Shown: piece by piece, positions 9,753 through 18,832 of the stretch
How the letters are laid out: every line of letters starts with the position of its first letter
Position numbering within the stretch: the first letter of the stretch is position 1
From: CBDCWO01 sp965223405
Lineage (GTDB): Bacteria > Bacteroidota > Bacteroidia > Chitinophagales > Saprospiraceae
Assembly: GCA_965223405.1 (NCBI GenBank)
Contig: CBDCWO010000006.1
Location: forward strand, 6,076,001 to 6,140,000
DNA: 64,000 nucleotides
Reading direction: 5' to 3'
Program-made: the position numbers and the translations under genes
Notes under the pieces: generated by a model
Databases searched by the model: none
What the model was told of the DNA's origin: nothing
What the model saw: the letters and a program-made list of their open reading frames with translations, nothing else

Positions 9753-11198
9753 ATGTTCTACAACCCAACTCAGATCCTATTGTGTGTGGTCATTTTATTG
9801 CTTTGCTGTAAAACACCATCCAGGCAAAACTCGCATATGGTGTCCAAAATCCAAACACCAAATATCGTTCTTATCATTGCTGATGACCTAGGCTATGCTG
9901 ATGTAGGTTTTAATGGTTGCAAGGATATCCCTACACCAAATATTGATCAGGTCGCTATTAACGGGGTCAAATTTACAAATGGCTATGTTTCGTGGGCAGC
10001 ATGTGGCCCAAGTCGTGCTGGTCTGATAACCGGGAGATACCAGGGAAGATTTGGCTTTCAACGAAATCCTCTTTTTGCCCCCAATGATTCGACTCAAGGA
10101 TTGCCACTTGACGAACAAACACTTCCTGAGGCCCTCAGACAGGCAGATTATCGATCTGTCGCAATTGGAAAATGGCATTTGGGAGCCCATCCAAGTCAGC
10201 GCCCCTTGCAACGTGGTTTTGATGATTTTTTTGGATTTCTGACAGGTGGTCATCGATATTTCCCCCATGAATGGACCTTAAAAGATGAATATGAAGTTAC
10301 TTCACAATACGAAGCTTATAAAACCAAGCTGTTAAGAAATCGTGATCGCGTTGAAGAAAAGGAATACCTCACGGATGCGCTTTCAAGAGAAGCTGTTCGA
10401 TACATTGAGCAATACAAAAATCAACCCTTTTTCATTTACCTGGCCTACAACGCACCGCATGCTCCCTTGCAGGCAAGCGATAAGTATTTGGCCCGTTTTG
10501 ATCACATCAAAGACAAAAAGAGAAAAATATATGCAGCCATGGTCAGCGCGATCGATGATGGAGTAGGATTAGTCCTGAACAAATTGCATGACCTCAATCT
10601 TTTCAATAATACGCTGGTGGTGTTTATTTCTGACAATGGTGGTCCAGAACATGTCAATGCATCTGATAACGGTCTACTCAGAGGAAGGAAAGGACAACTG
10701 TTCGAAGGTGGAGTTCGAGTTCCTTTTGTCCTAAGTTGGCCTGCAAAAATTCCATCCGGAATGATATATGAAAAACCCGTCAGCGCTCTGGATCTATTTC
10801 CTACTTTCATTGGTCCCAACAAGAATCGAGTAAACCTCGTCAATAAGCTAGACGGCGTGGACTTAGTACCTTATCTAGTAGGCGAAAAGACAGAATCGCC
10901 GCATGAATACTTGTTTTGGCAAATCTATGATCGCTCGGAAGTAGCCGTGCGAAAAGGGAATGAAAAACTAATCAAAACCGAAAAGGAATTACTCCTTTTT
11001 GATTTGGACCAAGACATTGGAGAGTTAAATAATCGAACTAGCAAAAGGGAAAAACTAGTCCATGAATTAGGAGAAAAACAAAATGCGTGGCTGGGTGAAA
11101 TGAAAGGACCGGCTTTTCTTGGTCTTGGTCAGAATAATGAATACAATCAAAAGACCCCAGATAGATTCAAACGTCCCAATAACAAAAAAAGGCAATGA
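9753..11198 (+). CDS. Arylsulfatase-type sulfatase (S1 family), probable lipoprotein
   Basis: A 481-residue sulfatase. The hydrophobic N-terminus (residues ~8-19) ends in LLLCC, a plausible lipobox. The sequence PNIVLIIADDLGYADVG carries the metal-binding aspartates. The formylglycine motif is CGPSR with Cys84, followed by AGLITG. Further conserved blocks are GKWHLG, NAPHAPLQA, FISDNGGP and KGQLFEGGVRVPF. It is closer to the broad arylsulfatase A/N-acetylgalactosamine-sulfatase type than to the iduronate-sulfatase-like protein at 5083, so the two probably remove sulfate from different positions or residues. It starts 5 bp after the GH2 stop and its stop codon overlaps the start of the GH78-like gene (ATGA), showing translational coupling. 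Confidence 0.92.
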   Translation: MFYNPTQILLCVVILLLCCKTPSRQNSHMVSKIQTPNIVLIIADDLGYADVGFNGCKDIPTPNIDQVAINGVKFTNGYVSWAACGPSRAGLITGRYQGRFGFQRNPLFAPNDSTQGLPLDEQTLPEALRQADYRSVAIGKWHLGAHPSQRPLQRGFDDFFGFLTGGHRYFPHEWTLKDEYEVTSQYEAYKTKLLRNRDRVEEKEYLTDALSREAVRYIEQYKNQPFFIYLAYNAPHAPLQASDKYLARFDHIKDKKRKIYAAMVSAIDDGVGLVLNKLHDLNLFNNTLVVFISDNGGPEHVNASDNGLLRGRKGQLFEGGVRVPFVLSWPAKIPSGMIYEKPVSALDLFPTFIGPNKNRVNLVNKLDGVDLVPYLVGEKTESPHEYLFWQIYDRSEVAVRKGNEKLIKTEKELLLFDLDQDIGELNNRTSKREKLVHELGEKQNAWLGEMKGPAFLGLGQNNEYNQKTPDRFKRPNNKKRQ

Positions 11199-13624
11199 AA
11201 ATCGTAAGTACTGCAGTATTCCTACTTTTATTTTTGACTCCAGATTGGTCTGCAATGTCGAATGAAGAAACAGTACAGGAGATGTGGACAGTAGGAAACG
11301 AAAATATCGACACTAACCAATGGAAGGCTCACTGGATCTGGATGAATGAAGGTACCCTTTCGGATGTCATGTTAGCCAGAAGGTCATTTGAAATAGATCA
11401 AAAGCCGGATGCGGCAGAATTGAAAATTACGGCAAGCTCCCAATACCAGTTGTATATAAACGGTAAATATTATCGTCGTGGGCCAGCCCGATCTGCTCCT
11501 CATCATCAGTCTTTTGATATTCTGGATATAAAGGACCTACTTTCTTTGGGAAGAAATACACTTGCGGTGCGCGTACATCATCAGCGGGGAAAATATGCAT
11601 ATCATTACAAAGGGCGGCCCGGATTATTGGCTCAATTGGATATAACCCAACCAGGGGCGTCAATCTCAATCTGTTCGGATACCACTTGGAAAGTTTCACC
11701 TGATCCATCCTGGGATAATACGGCTCCCCGCATCAGCCGGTTTCAATTAGTAGTAAACGATCGGGTCGATTTAAGAAAGGAGGTCAAAGATTGGCACTCC
11801 CTCGAATTTGATGATGGAAATTGGTCCAATGCAACATCCTTGGTGCGTGAGGTAGGTTGGCCAGCTCCGCAACCCAATGCACACCCCCAGCCACTTATAC
11901 CTCCTTGGACGGCTCTAATTCCCAGAGACCTACCCCATCTAAAGGAAAATGAAGTGATTCCAATCCGAAAAATTCCTTCAAAAGATCACTTTGTTCTTTT
12001 TGATTTTGGTCAAGTTTACAATGCTTTTCCGCAATTGCAAATAAACGGCCCTGAAGGAACAATTGTAGATGTAGTCTATGCTCCTTATTTACTGAAGGAT
12101 ACTTTTTCCTATCAAATTGTGGCTTCTGAATTCAGAGATAGAATCTTATTATCCGGCCAAAAGGATAATTGGGAAGCCACCTACTTTAAACCAATACGCT
12201 ATGTGGGACTGATTATTAAGTCGAATCAAAAGGACGTCAATCTTTATAAAGCAAGCTTGCGAACCATAGCGTATCCTTTTGACGAGCAAGGATATATTAC
12301 TTCATCTGATGCGGTTTGGATCGATGCCTTTATGCAGGCTTCGGCCAAGACGATTAAATTATGCACAACCGACGGGTATACTGACAATTATCGGGAGCGA
12401 CGACAATATGCACAAACCGGGTACTACGCAGCCTTGGGTAATTATTGGATTTTTGGAGATCATAAGTTGCAACGGCGATATTTGATTCAGATAGCTCAGG
12501 AACAAGAAGCTAACGGAATAATGCCCGCTTATGCTCCGCTATCGCAAGAGGATTATATGATTATATTAGATTCCAACTGCTTGTGGATCCGTAGTCTTAG
12601 AAACTATTATTTGTATTCGGGGGATGCCATCACCGTGCAGAATTTGCTTCCAGCCGCACGGAAACTATTGGATTTATTACACAGCTTTACGAACAAATTG
12701 GGATTTCTCTATAATCCGCCCTACCCCTATTGGCTTGATCACGCCGTGAATGATCGCCGTGGTGCTAATTTTTGTCTAAATGGGCATTATCTCGGGGCAC
12801 TTGAAGATTTTGGTCAGGTGCTGAAATGGTTAGAAGAAAATGACAGTCAGGTCTATCTTCACCGTGCAGCTACATTGCGACAATCACTACAACTTCATTG
12901 GGAACAGAAGAAAGGATTATTCTCGGACGCCTGGATAGAAGGCAAACGGTCTCCATTGTTCAGTGAGCACGCCAATGCCATAGCCTTGGCTCTCAATATT
13001 GCCACAGAATACCAGGCCAAAAAAATATGCCAACAGTTGATTGTCAAGGATAACCACAATTTCATTAAACGATCATCAGGCATTACCATGGTAACTCCTG
13101 CGATGTCCTACTTTTTGCATCAAGGCCTCTGTAATTATGGGTATATTAAAGAATCCTTCGACCTTTTTCAAAGACGTTTTAGTGGCATGTTGGATCCAAA
13201 ACATAATGGTACTCTATGGGAAGAGTGGTGGCTTGATGGAACGGGTAGAAGTGGCACTTTAAATAACAATGTTACCCGCAGTGATGCCCAGACTGAAAGT
13301 GCATTTCCGCCGGCTCTTTTTGGTGAACATCTACTAGGGGTTCAACCCATCAAGCCAGGATTCAGTGAAGTAATGCTTAGAAAATCTCAAATGGAAATAA
13401 ATCATATCGAAGGCAAAATACCAACACCTCAGGGTATGCTGTTTATTTATTGGAATATGAGTCAACGCCTACTAAGGGTAAAAATCCCTGAAAATATGGT
13501 CTTAAAAATAGATGTAAAGTCAATGGGGTCTGTTGAAGAAAAGATTAAAATAAATGGTGAATATTGGAATTCCAAATTACCCTATATTAAAATTGTTGCC
13601 GGCAACCACCAGGTCTACTTTTGA
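11195..13624 (+). CDS. Alpha-L-rhamnosidase-like glycoside hydrolase (GH78 type)
   Basis: An 809-residue exported protein (signal about residues 1-19). Domains in order: a GH78-type N-terminal beta-sandwich with KAHWIWMNE, ARRSFEI, LYINGKYY and RNTLAVRVHH; the concanavalin-like region with VLFDFGQVYNAFPQL and FKPIRYVGL; the (alpha/alpha)6 barrel opening with CTTDGYTDNYRERRQ; and a C-terminal beta-sandwich with LGVQPIKPGF. In GH78 the general acid lies in a D-C-P-x-x-E/R-R block; Glu401 in YRERR is the candidate here, and Glu676/Glu677 in LWEEWW is the candidate base. The canonical Cys-Pro is replaced by Gly-Tyr, so it belongs to a divergent branch. The family releases alpha-L-rhamnose, which fits sulfated rhamnose-containing algal polysaccharides. 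It overlaps the upstream sulfatase stop by 4 bp. Confidence 0.85.
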   Translation: MKIVSTAVFLLLFLTPDWSAMSNEETVQEMWTVGNENIDTNQWKAHWIWMNEGTLSDVMLARRSFEIDQKPDAAELKITASSQYQLYINGKYYRRGPARSAPHHQSFDILDIKDLLSLGRNTLAVRVHHQRGKYAYHYKGRPGLLAQLDITQPGASISICSDTTWKVSPDPSWDNTAPRISRFQLVVNDRVDLRKEVKDWHSLEFDDGNWSNATSLVREVGWPAPQPNAHPQPLIPPWTALIPRDLPHLKENEVIPIRKIPSKDHFVLFDFGQVYNAFPQLQINGPEGTIVDVVYAPYLLKDTFSYQIVASEFRDRILLSGQKDNWEATYFKPIRYVGLIIKSNQKDVNLYKASLRTIAYPFDEQGYITSSDAVWIDAFMQASAKTIKLCTTDGYTDNYRERRQYAQTGYYAALGNYWIFGDHKLQRRYLIQIAQEQEANGIMPAYAPLSQEDYMIILDSNCLWIRSLRNYYLYSGDAITVQNLLPAARKLLDLLHSFTNKLGFLYNPPYPYWLDHAVNDRRGANFCLNGHYLGALEDFGQVLKWLEENDSQVYLHRAATLRQSLQLHWEQKKGLFSDAWIEGKRSPLFSEHANAIALALNIATEYQAKKICQQLIVKDNHNFIKRSSGITMVTPAMSYFLHQGLCNYGYIKESFDLFQRRFSGMLDPKHNGTLWEEWWLDGTGRSGTLNNNVTRSDAQTESAFPPALFGEHLLGVQPIKPGFSEVMLRKSQMEINHIEGKIPTPQGMLFIYWNMSQRLLRVKIPENMVLKIDVKSMGSVEEKIKINGEYWNSKLPYIKIVAGNHQVYF

Positions 13625-13650
13625 TGTAATCCGGACTAAAGATATCATCA

Positions 13651-13890
13651 ATGAAGAGTAATTTCATTTTGGTATTAGTGCTACTTGGTTTTAATTCCAT
13701 AATCTACACTCAAAATGAATTCGTCTTGGATGCAGAAGAAGCAGAATTATCTGGAATGGCAAATATTGCACATTGTACAGCAGCCTCTGGAGGGCAGTTA
13801 GTATGGGTAATCATTAATGGGCTAAATAATGCCTTAACTTTTGCAAACATCGAAATTCAAGCACAAGATTTCCATTTTATAACCCTTTGA
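13651..13890 (+). pseudogene. Truncated N-terminal piece of a CBM6/35-like carbohydrate-binding protein
   Basis: A 79-codon frame starting 26 bp after the GH78-like gene. It has a signal peptide (about residues 1-20, ending YTQ) followed by FVLDAEEAELSG and NNALTFANIEIQ. That pattern matches the first strands of CBM6/CBM35-like modules, in which EAE.A.LSG opens the domain and a V.F.N.. strand follows. A whole module is ~120-140 residues; this frame stops after about 60 and nothing recognisable follows in other frames. It therefore looks like the 5' remnant of a longer exported binding protein or enzyme. A real small secreted protein cannot be excluded. Confidence 0.55.
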
Positions 13891-14457
13891 TCTCTCTCCA
13901 AGGCCCAGATCATTTACCTACCAAATTAATGAATCGACACCCAATTCGAATAATTAAGAAAATCCTAATTGCTTATTAGATCAATAGCAAGCGAACGATT
14001 GTCATTGGATAGGAATACTTTAAACCTTCAATTTTGGCTTCTCGTTCAAATTGACTGGTAAACTGAACTAAAACCAACAAAATCAGCACTAAGATCAGAA
14101 CCGTTAATTCCCAAATCATTTTTCTTCAATGAATAATGGAAATTTAATACATTGAGTCCACTCTGAAAACTGTCAATTTTCATAAAATGAATTATTTTGG
14201 ATGAGATTTTTATTTTTTGAGATTCGTTGATGCCTGAGTATCAACTAATTGAAAAAAATGAAAATATCGCCAAAAGAATCATTTTTGGGATTGCAGAGTT
14301 TTCGGAGTGGACTCATACATTTATTTATTAAATAAACACATTATCAGATATCTTCCATTTAGCCAGAAAGCAAGGATGCGATTGTTTACTGACAATGATG
14401 TCCTTGCGGGAGAATAATGCTTTCAATATTAATATTCTGATCATGTTGAATCAGCAA
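13891..14457. other. Intergenic region between the CBM remnant and the GH16 gene
   Basis: About 570 bases without a confident gene. It is AT-rich and holds one small minus-strand frame described separately. No clear intrinsic terminator was seen. In-frame codons from an ATG at 14395 run into the GH16 gene but encode a non-conserved leader, so they are treated as upstream sequence. Confidence 0.5.
13976..14119 (-). CDS. Possible 47-residue single-span membrane protein
   Basis: A short frame on the minus strand inside an otherwise empty intergenic stretch. It begins with MIWELTV and is strongly hydrophobic over residues ~5-20 (rich in Leu, Val and Ile), then turns polar and charged (QFEREAKIEG). 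The layout of one membrane span followed by a short charged tail is common in genuine microproteins. A purine-rich GAAGAAAA precedes the ATG. I do not recognise a family, and chance frames of this size are frequent in AT-rich DNA. Confidence 0.25.
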   Translation of the reverse strand: MIWELTVLILVLILLVLVQFTSQFEREAKIEGLKYSYPMTIVRLLLI

Positions 14458-15369
14458 ATGAATTTAAAATATATCGCATTCTTAATCATTAACACCATTA
14501 TGTTGCTCTCAGGATGTGCGCCGGAAGACGATCCATTTGAGATTGTGGATCAATACATGCATGTGCAAAAAGAAAACCGTCGCAATGACTCTACTGAATG
14601 GCAATTGGTTTGGCAAGATGAATTTGAACGTAACTCCCTCGACACGACTCATTGGTCAAAGATTGGACTTTATACATCAGAACGACTGATCAAACATTTC
14701 CCGGAAGTCAAGACCGATAAAAATGCTTGGAAGAAAATCACCAATCACTGGTCCAGTTATGCCTGCGCCACCAACCCGGATGCGGTCCAATTTGGCAATG
14801 GCCAAATTCATCTGCGGGGAATTCATAATTCCGATACCACAGGATGGGACAATAGGCCTTATCATACCGGAGGTATCTGGACTTACAAGAAATTTGCATT
14901 TCAGTATGGTCGTATCGAAGTCCGGGCCAAATTAGATCCGGCTTATGGAGCTTGGCCAGCTATATGGATGATACCACAAAAGAAGATCTACCCGGATCAA
15001 CACAATGGCGAAATGGATATCATGGAAAGACTAAATCACGATGATCACGTATATCAGACCATTCACAGCCATTGGAATTTAAACTTAAAATTGGAATCCC
15101 CACAGAGGTTCACCACAGCCAAAATTGATACTTCGGATTACAACGTTTATAGTCTTGAATGGTATCCGGAGAAAATCAAATTTGCCGTCAATGGTGAAAC
15201 TTCGTTTGAATATCACAAAATCAATGGTGCCGGTACATACCAATGGCCGTTTGATCAACCTTTTTACCTAATCGTAGATCAGCAGTTGGAAGGCTGGCCG
15301 GGAAAAGTTACTCATCCTGAAGAATTACCGATTGATATGGCGGTTGACTGGGTTAGACTATACCAATAG
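14458..15369 (+). CDS. Glycoside hydrolase family 16 lipoprotein (endo-beta-glucanase/galactanase-like)
   Basis: A 303-residue GH16 enzyme from the ATG at 14458. This start is preferred over the longer frame from 14395 because it gives a clean lipoprotein signal ending MLLSGC (Cys20). The catalytic strand is GEMDIMER: Glu185 (nucleophile), Asp187 and Glu190 (acid/base). That is the ExDxxE form with a beta-bulge, as in laminarinases, agarases and carrageenases, rather than ExDxE. Supporting blocks are WQDEFE, GGIWTYKKFAFQYGRIEVRAKL, GAWPAIWM and the closing DWVRLYQ. GH16 enzymes cut beta-1,3/1,4 glucans or galactans by a retaining mechanism. The exact substrate is unclear. The lipid anchor places it in the periplasm or on the cell surface, near other carbohydrate enzymes. 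Confidence 0.92.
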   Translation: MNLKYIAFLIINTIMLLSGCAPEDDPFEIVDQYMHVQKENRRNDSTEWQLVWQDEFERNSLDTTHWSKIGLYTSERLIKHFPEVKTDKNAWKKITNHWSSYACATNPDAVQFGNGQIHLRGIHNSDTTGWDNRPYHTGGIWTYKKFAFQYGRIEVRAKLDPAYGAWPAIWMIPQKKIYPDQHNGEMDIMERLNHDDHVYQTIHSHWNLNLKLESPQRFTTAKIDTSDYNVYSLEWYPEKIKFAVNGETSFEYHKINGAGTYQWPFDQPFYLIVDQQLEGWPGKVTHPEELPIDMAVDWVRLYQ

Positions 15370-15427
15370 TGATTGAAATTTATTAATTTCTGACCTCTTT
15401 GGAAACCAAATATAATCCTTTGCATAA

Positions 15428-15856
15428 ATGAAAAATCAGTTATTACAACATGCGGTTAAAGCAATAAAGTACAGATTAAATCGAGCTTTAGGCCATGCTC
15501 ATGATACTTTTGGAGGGTTTACTGTAAATGATCAAACCCGAACTCCGGCCGAGATCCTCAATCACATGTGTGATTTAAGCAGTAAGGCTTGTATGATGAT
15601 CAAAGAAGATCATTTTAATTGTCCCCTTCCTCCTCAAATGGATATCGGAGGTGAGATTGAAAGATTGAATGTTGGTTTGGAACAATTGATAACTGATTTG
15701 TCAAATCATGATCTGACCATTGAGTTTAGCGAGAGGCTATTGCAAGGGCCTATCTTGGATATGGCAACTCATGTAGGTCAAATAGCCATGTTGAATGGAC
15801 TTTATGGAGATAAGATTCCTAAAGAAAATTATTTTAGAGCTGATATCGACCAATAA
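15428..15856 (+). CDS. DinB/YfiT-superfamily protein
   Basis: A 142-residue cytoplasmic protein with the features of the DinB-like four-helix bundle. It has an N-terminal helix, a helix with EILNHMCDLSS (His), and a late helix with ATHVGQIAMLNGLYG, where the His and the HxGQI pattern are typical of this superfamily's metal-binding bundle. DinB relatives include thiol transferases and metal-dependent hydrolases; many are uncharacterised, and no specific reaction can be assigned. It sits between the GH16 and GH97 genes, but nothing in the sequence ties it to carbohydrate metabolism. Confidence 0.75.
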   Translation: MKNQLLQHAVKAIKYRLNRALGHAHDTFGGFTVNDQTRTPAEILNHMCDLSSKACMMIKEDHFNCPLPPQMDIGGEIERLNVGLEQLITDLSNHDLTIEFSERLLQGPILDMATHVGQIAMLNGLYGDKIPKENYFRADIDQ

Positions 15857-15919
15857 CCAATTTCGCGATGACAACTCGAACACATTCCCTGCTTCACAGT
15901 TCTACTCAATTTGAAAAAT

Positions 15920-17839
15920 ATGAATCTACAAACTTTAATATTTTTATCACTGATAAGTCTGGGGGCATGTTCCACGAACAAGACTCATTTCCTTACTTCT
16001 CCAAATGGGGCTCTACGGGTTTCAATCTTTAATAAAGAATATTCCTGCCGCTTTCTATCCACCTTCAACGGCGATACTATCCTGAAGCATTCCATTTTAG
16101 GATTAGAAGTAAACGGTATTGATTATTCACAAAATATTCAGCTGGAAAATGTAGAACATCGAACAGTAGATGAGATATGGGAGGCTGTAAATGGTAAACA
16201 AACCAAAGTCAGAAATCACTACCATGAATATGTTCTGGATGCAATACCAGTAAACAAAGATCTGATACCGTATCAGTTAGTTGTCCGAGTTTACAACGAA
16301 GGGTTTGCCTTCAGATACCGCTTTCAAGACATGGGAACTAACGATAGTCTCAGGATAACCTCGGATTTGACAAAACTTTCTTTTCCGGGAGATTTTAGGT
16401 TTTGGGCTTATAATGGTGAACATCACAATTTAGGACCAATATGGCGATCAAAATCCACTTACGACCAGGTCAGGATTCCTATGGTAATGGAACTCGATCA
16501 AGACGTATTTTTAGCGATCCATGAAGCGTCTATCATGGAATTTGCTCCTTTCTCTATACATGCCATTTCAGAAGATCAGTCGCTAAAATTTAATATAGAC
16601 TATTCAAAGCGAAATGAGGTATTTCAAACTTCCTGGCGAACTTTTATAATCGGCAACAAAATCGGAGATCTAGTGGAGTCTAATCTTATCCTTAACTTGA
16701 ATGAACCCTGCAAAATACCTGATCCATCTTGGATTAAACCCGGCAAAACAATGTGGGACTGGCGGGTCTGGGGATACCAAACTGCTGATGGATATGAATA
16801 CCAATTGGATACAGAATCCCATAAAAGATTTATTGATTTTGCCGCAAAAAATAACATACAATATTTACTGTTAGATGCTGATTGGTACGGAGCAGAGTTC
16901 AGTGATACTTCAGATCCTACTACTGCCAGGAAAGGAATTGATATCGAAGAATGTATGCATTATGCTGAAGCGCAAGGGATAGGAATAATACTGTACCTGA
17001 ATGATTTGGGAGCTAACAAGTTTGGACTCGAAAGGGTATTAAAACATTTTGCCTCCTGGGGAGTTATTGGTGTGAAATATGGGTTTATGCGCGGAAGTGC
17101 TGAAAAGAAGGTACGACAAACCCGTAAGATCGTTGAACTTTGTGCCAAATATAAGTTAATGGTAAATTTTCATGACAATCCAATTCCACCCAGTGGAGAT
17201 CGAAGAACCTGGCCAAATTTAGTGACTAAAGAATTTTGTCATTCTCAGGCTGACGCGCACCGATCCTATTTTCCGGAAACTGCGGTAAATATGCCTTTAA
17301 TCAATATGATTGCCGGACCGGTCGATGCATGTAACGGTTGGTTTGATTTAAACGAAGCTCACTCTCGTGTGAAGGTATTTGAGGAAATCCCGGGAACAGT
17401 AGTCGCAGAAGTAGCCAAACTTATAGTCGTGTATACCGGATGGATGGTACTTCCGGATAGCCCCGAAGAGTATTTAAAGAAAGAAGACTTGTTCGATTGT
17501 ATCCGGAGTATGCCTCCTCAATTTGATAGCTTTAAAGTTCTCGATGCCCAATTGGATGAATATATTATTGTGGCGCGAAAAGCCGGAAATGCCTGGTTTA
17601 TTGGGTCTCTTACCAATCGGGAACCAAGAATACTCAAGATTAAACTTGACTTTTTGGATCAGAACAAGCAGTATGAGGCAATGATTTATGAAGATGCTCC
17701 TGAAACTCATTTTCTAGATAATAAGGAAAGATACAGGATAAGGACCCATAACAATGTGGATTATACTTCCACCATTGAGGCTAAATTGGGACCTGGAGGT
17801 GGTCATGTGATCAGATTGTATGAATCTAGGGTCAGATAA
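15920..17839 (+). CDS. Glycoside hydrolase family 97 (SusB-like) lipoprotein with unusual catalytic residues
   Basis: A 639-residue GH97 protein from the ATG at 15920 (a TTG nine bases upstream is less likely). The lipoprotein signal ends SLGAC (Cys17). Order: N-terminal beta-supersandwich with SPNGALRVS and GFAFRYRF, a TIM barrel with GKTMWDWR and YLLLDADWYG, and a C-terminal beta domain. Retaining GH97 galactosidases have a nucleophile Asp in a KVDF strand; here it is KYGF with Gly388, as in inverting SusB-type enzymes. In SusB the bases are two Glu residues, in the HE.V.P.G and TPG.FE regions; here the matching places appear to be Asp422-equivalent in FHDNPIPPSG (residue 419 from this start) and Asp476 in NGWFDLN. 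It may be a subfamily with shifted chemistry. It probably acts on alpha-glycosides in the periplasm. Confidence 0.88.
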   Translation: MNLQTLIFLSLISLGACSTNKTHFLTSPNGALRVSIFNKEYSCRFLSTFNGDTILKHSILGLEVNGIDYSQNIQLENVEHRTVDEIWEAVNGKQTKVRNHYHEYVLDAIPVNKDLIPYQLVVRVYNEGFAFRYRFQDMGTNDSLRITSDLTKLSFPGDFRFWAYNGEHHNLGPIWRSKSTYDQVRIPMVMELDQDVFLAIHEASIMEFAPFSIHAISEDQSLKFNIDYSKRNEVFQTSWRTFIIGNKIGDLVESNLILNLNEPCKIPDPSWIKPGKTMWDWRVWGYQTADGYEYQLDTESHKRFIDFAAKNNIQYLLLDADWYGAEFSDTSDPTTARKGIDIEECMHYAEAQGIGIILYLNDLGANKFGLERVLKHFASWGVIGVKYGFMRGSAEKKVRQTRKIVELCAKYKLMVNFHDNPIPPSGDRRTWPNLVTKEFCHSQADAHRSYFPETAVNMPLINMIAGPVDACNGWFDLNEAHSRVKVFEEIPGTVVAEVAKLIVVYTGWMVLPDSPEEYLKKEDLFDCIRSMPPQFDSFKVLDAQLDEYIIVARKAGNAWFIGSLTNREPRILKIKLDFLDQNKQYEAMIYEDAPETHFLDNKERYRIRTHNNVDYTSTIEAKLGPGGGHVIRLYESRVR

Positions 17840-17893
17840 GCTCCGGAAACGTAAATTGAGGTTTGAAGCAGGATATTTTACCTAACTTTAGGT

Positions 17894-18727
17894 GTGATTG
17901 AAATTGGAAAATATCAGGAATTAACCATTCTCAGGGATACCAGTGTCGGATTATATCTTGGGGATGAAGATGGAGAAGATGTTTTATTACCTAATAAATA
18001 CTGTCCGCAAAAATATGAAATAGGAGAAGCCATCACAGTTTTTGTGTACCGGGATTTTGCAGAGCGTAAAGTAGCCACCAATTTGACTCCTAAGATTACA
18101 CTGCACGAATTTGCCTTACTTCAGGTAAAAGATGTAGCCGACGTTGGTGCCTTCTTGGATTGGGGATTGGAAAAAGATTTAATGGTGCCATTTAGTGCTC
18201 AAAGGCAAAAGATGGTAAAAGGTAGATGGTATATCGTGTATTTGGATGTAGATCGCGAAACAGACCGGCTTTTTGCCAGTAATAAGTTGGACAAGTTTAT
18301 CCAAAATGAATCTTTGACTGTTCAGGAAGGGGATGAAGTAGATTTGTTAATCTTGCAAAAAACCGATTTGGGGTTTTCAGCTATTGTTAACAGCCGGCAT
18401 AAGGGATTGATCTATGAAAACGAAATTTTTGTAAAGCTTAACATAGGTGATAGAGTAAAAGGATTTGTAAAAAAGATCCGTGAGGATCATAAAATTGATT
18501 TATCTCTCCAACCTGTGGGTTATAAAAACTCTATTCGATCAAATAGTGAAGCAATATATCAAGCTCTTATCGATAACCAGGGTTATTTACCAGTCAGTGA
18601 TCGAAGTACACCTGACGAGATATCTGAGCTATTCGGAATTAGTAAAAAAGCCTTCAAAAAAGCACTCGGTACTTTATATAAACAACGAAAAATAAGAATA
18701 ACAGAAAAAGGAATCCGGTCAATTTAA
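17894..18727 (+). CDS. S1 RNA-binding domain protein of the CvfB/YitL type
   Basis: A 277-residue cytoplasmic protein. The order is an N-terminal S1-like segment (IGKYQELTILRDTSVGLYL, LLPNKYCP), a second S1 domain (FALLQVKDVADVGAFLDWGLEKDLMVP), a third around residues 140-200 (GDRVKGFVKKIREDHKIDLSLQP), and a C-terminal winged helix (STPDEISELFGISKKAFKKALGTLYKQ). This order is that of CvfB, an RNA-binding factor linked to post-transcriptional regulation in Firmicutes; in Bacteroidota its job is little known. It starts with GTG, and no better ATG lies upstream. It is not obviously related to its carbohydrate neighbours. Confidence 0.9.
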   Translation: MIEIGKYQELTILRDTSVGLYLGDEDGEDVLLPNKYCPQKYEIGEAITVFVYRDFAERKVATNLTPKITLHEFALLQVKDVADVGAFLDWGLEKDLMVPFSAQRQKMVKGRWYIVYLDVDRETDRLFASNKLDKFIQNESLTVQEGDEVDLLILQKTDLGFSAIVNSRHKGLIYENEIFVKLNIGDRVKGFVKKIREDHKIDLSLQPVGYKNSIRSNSEAIYQALIDNQGYLPVSDRSTPDEISELFGISKKAFKKALGTLYKQRKIRITEKGIRSI

Positions 18728-18832
18728 ATGTAAATTAATACCTATTAGTTATCAAGAGTTCATCGAATTTTGTATTGATCGATTTCCATATGAGTTTGAA
18801 GAATTAAGTCAAATGATAAACAACCTCATTTC

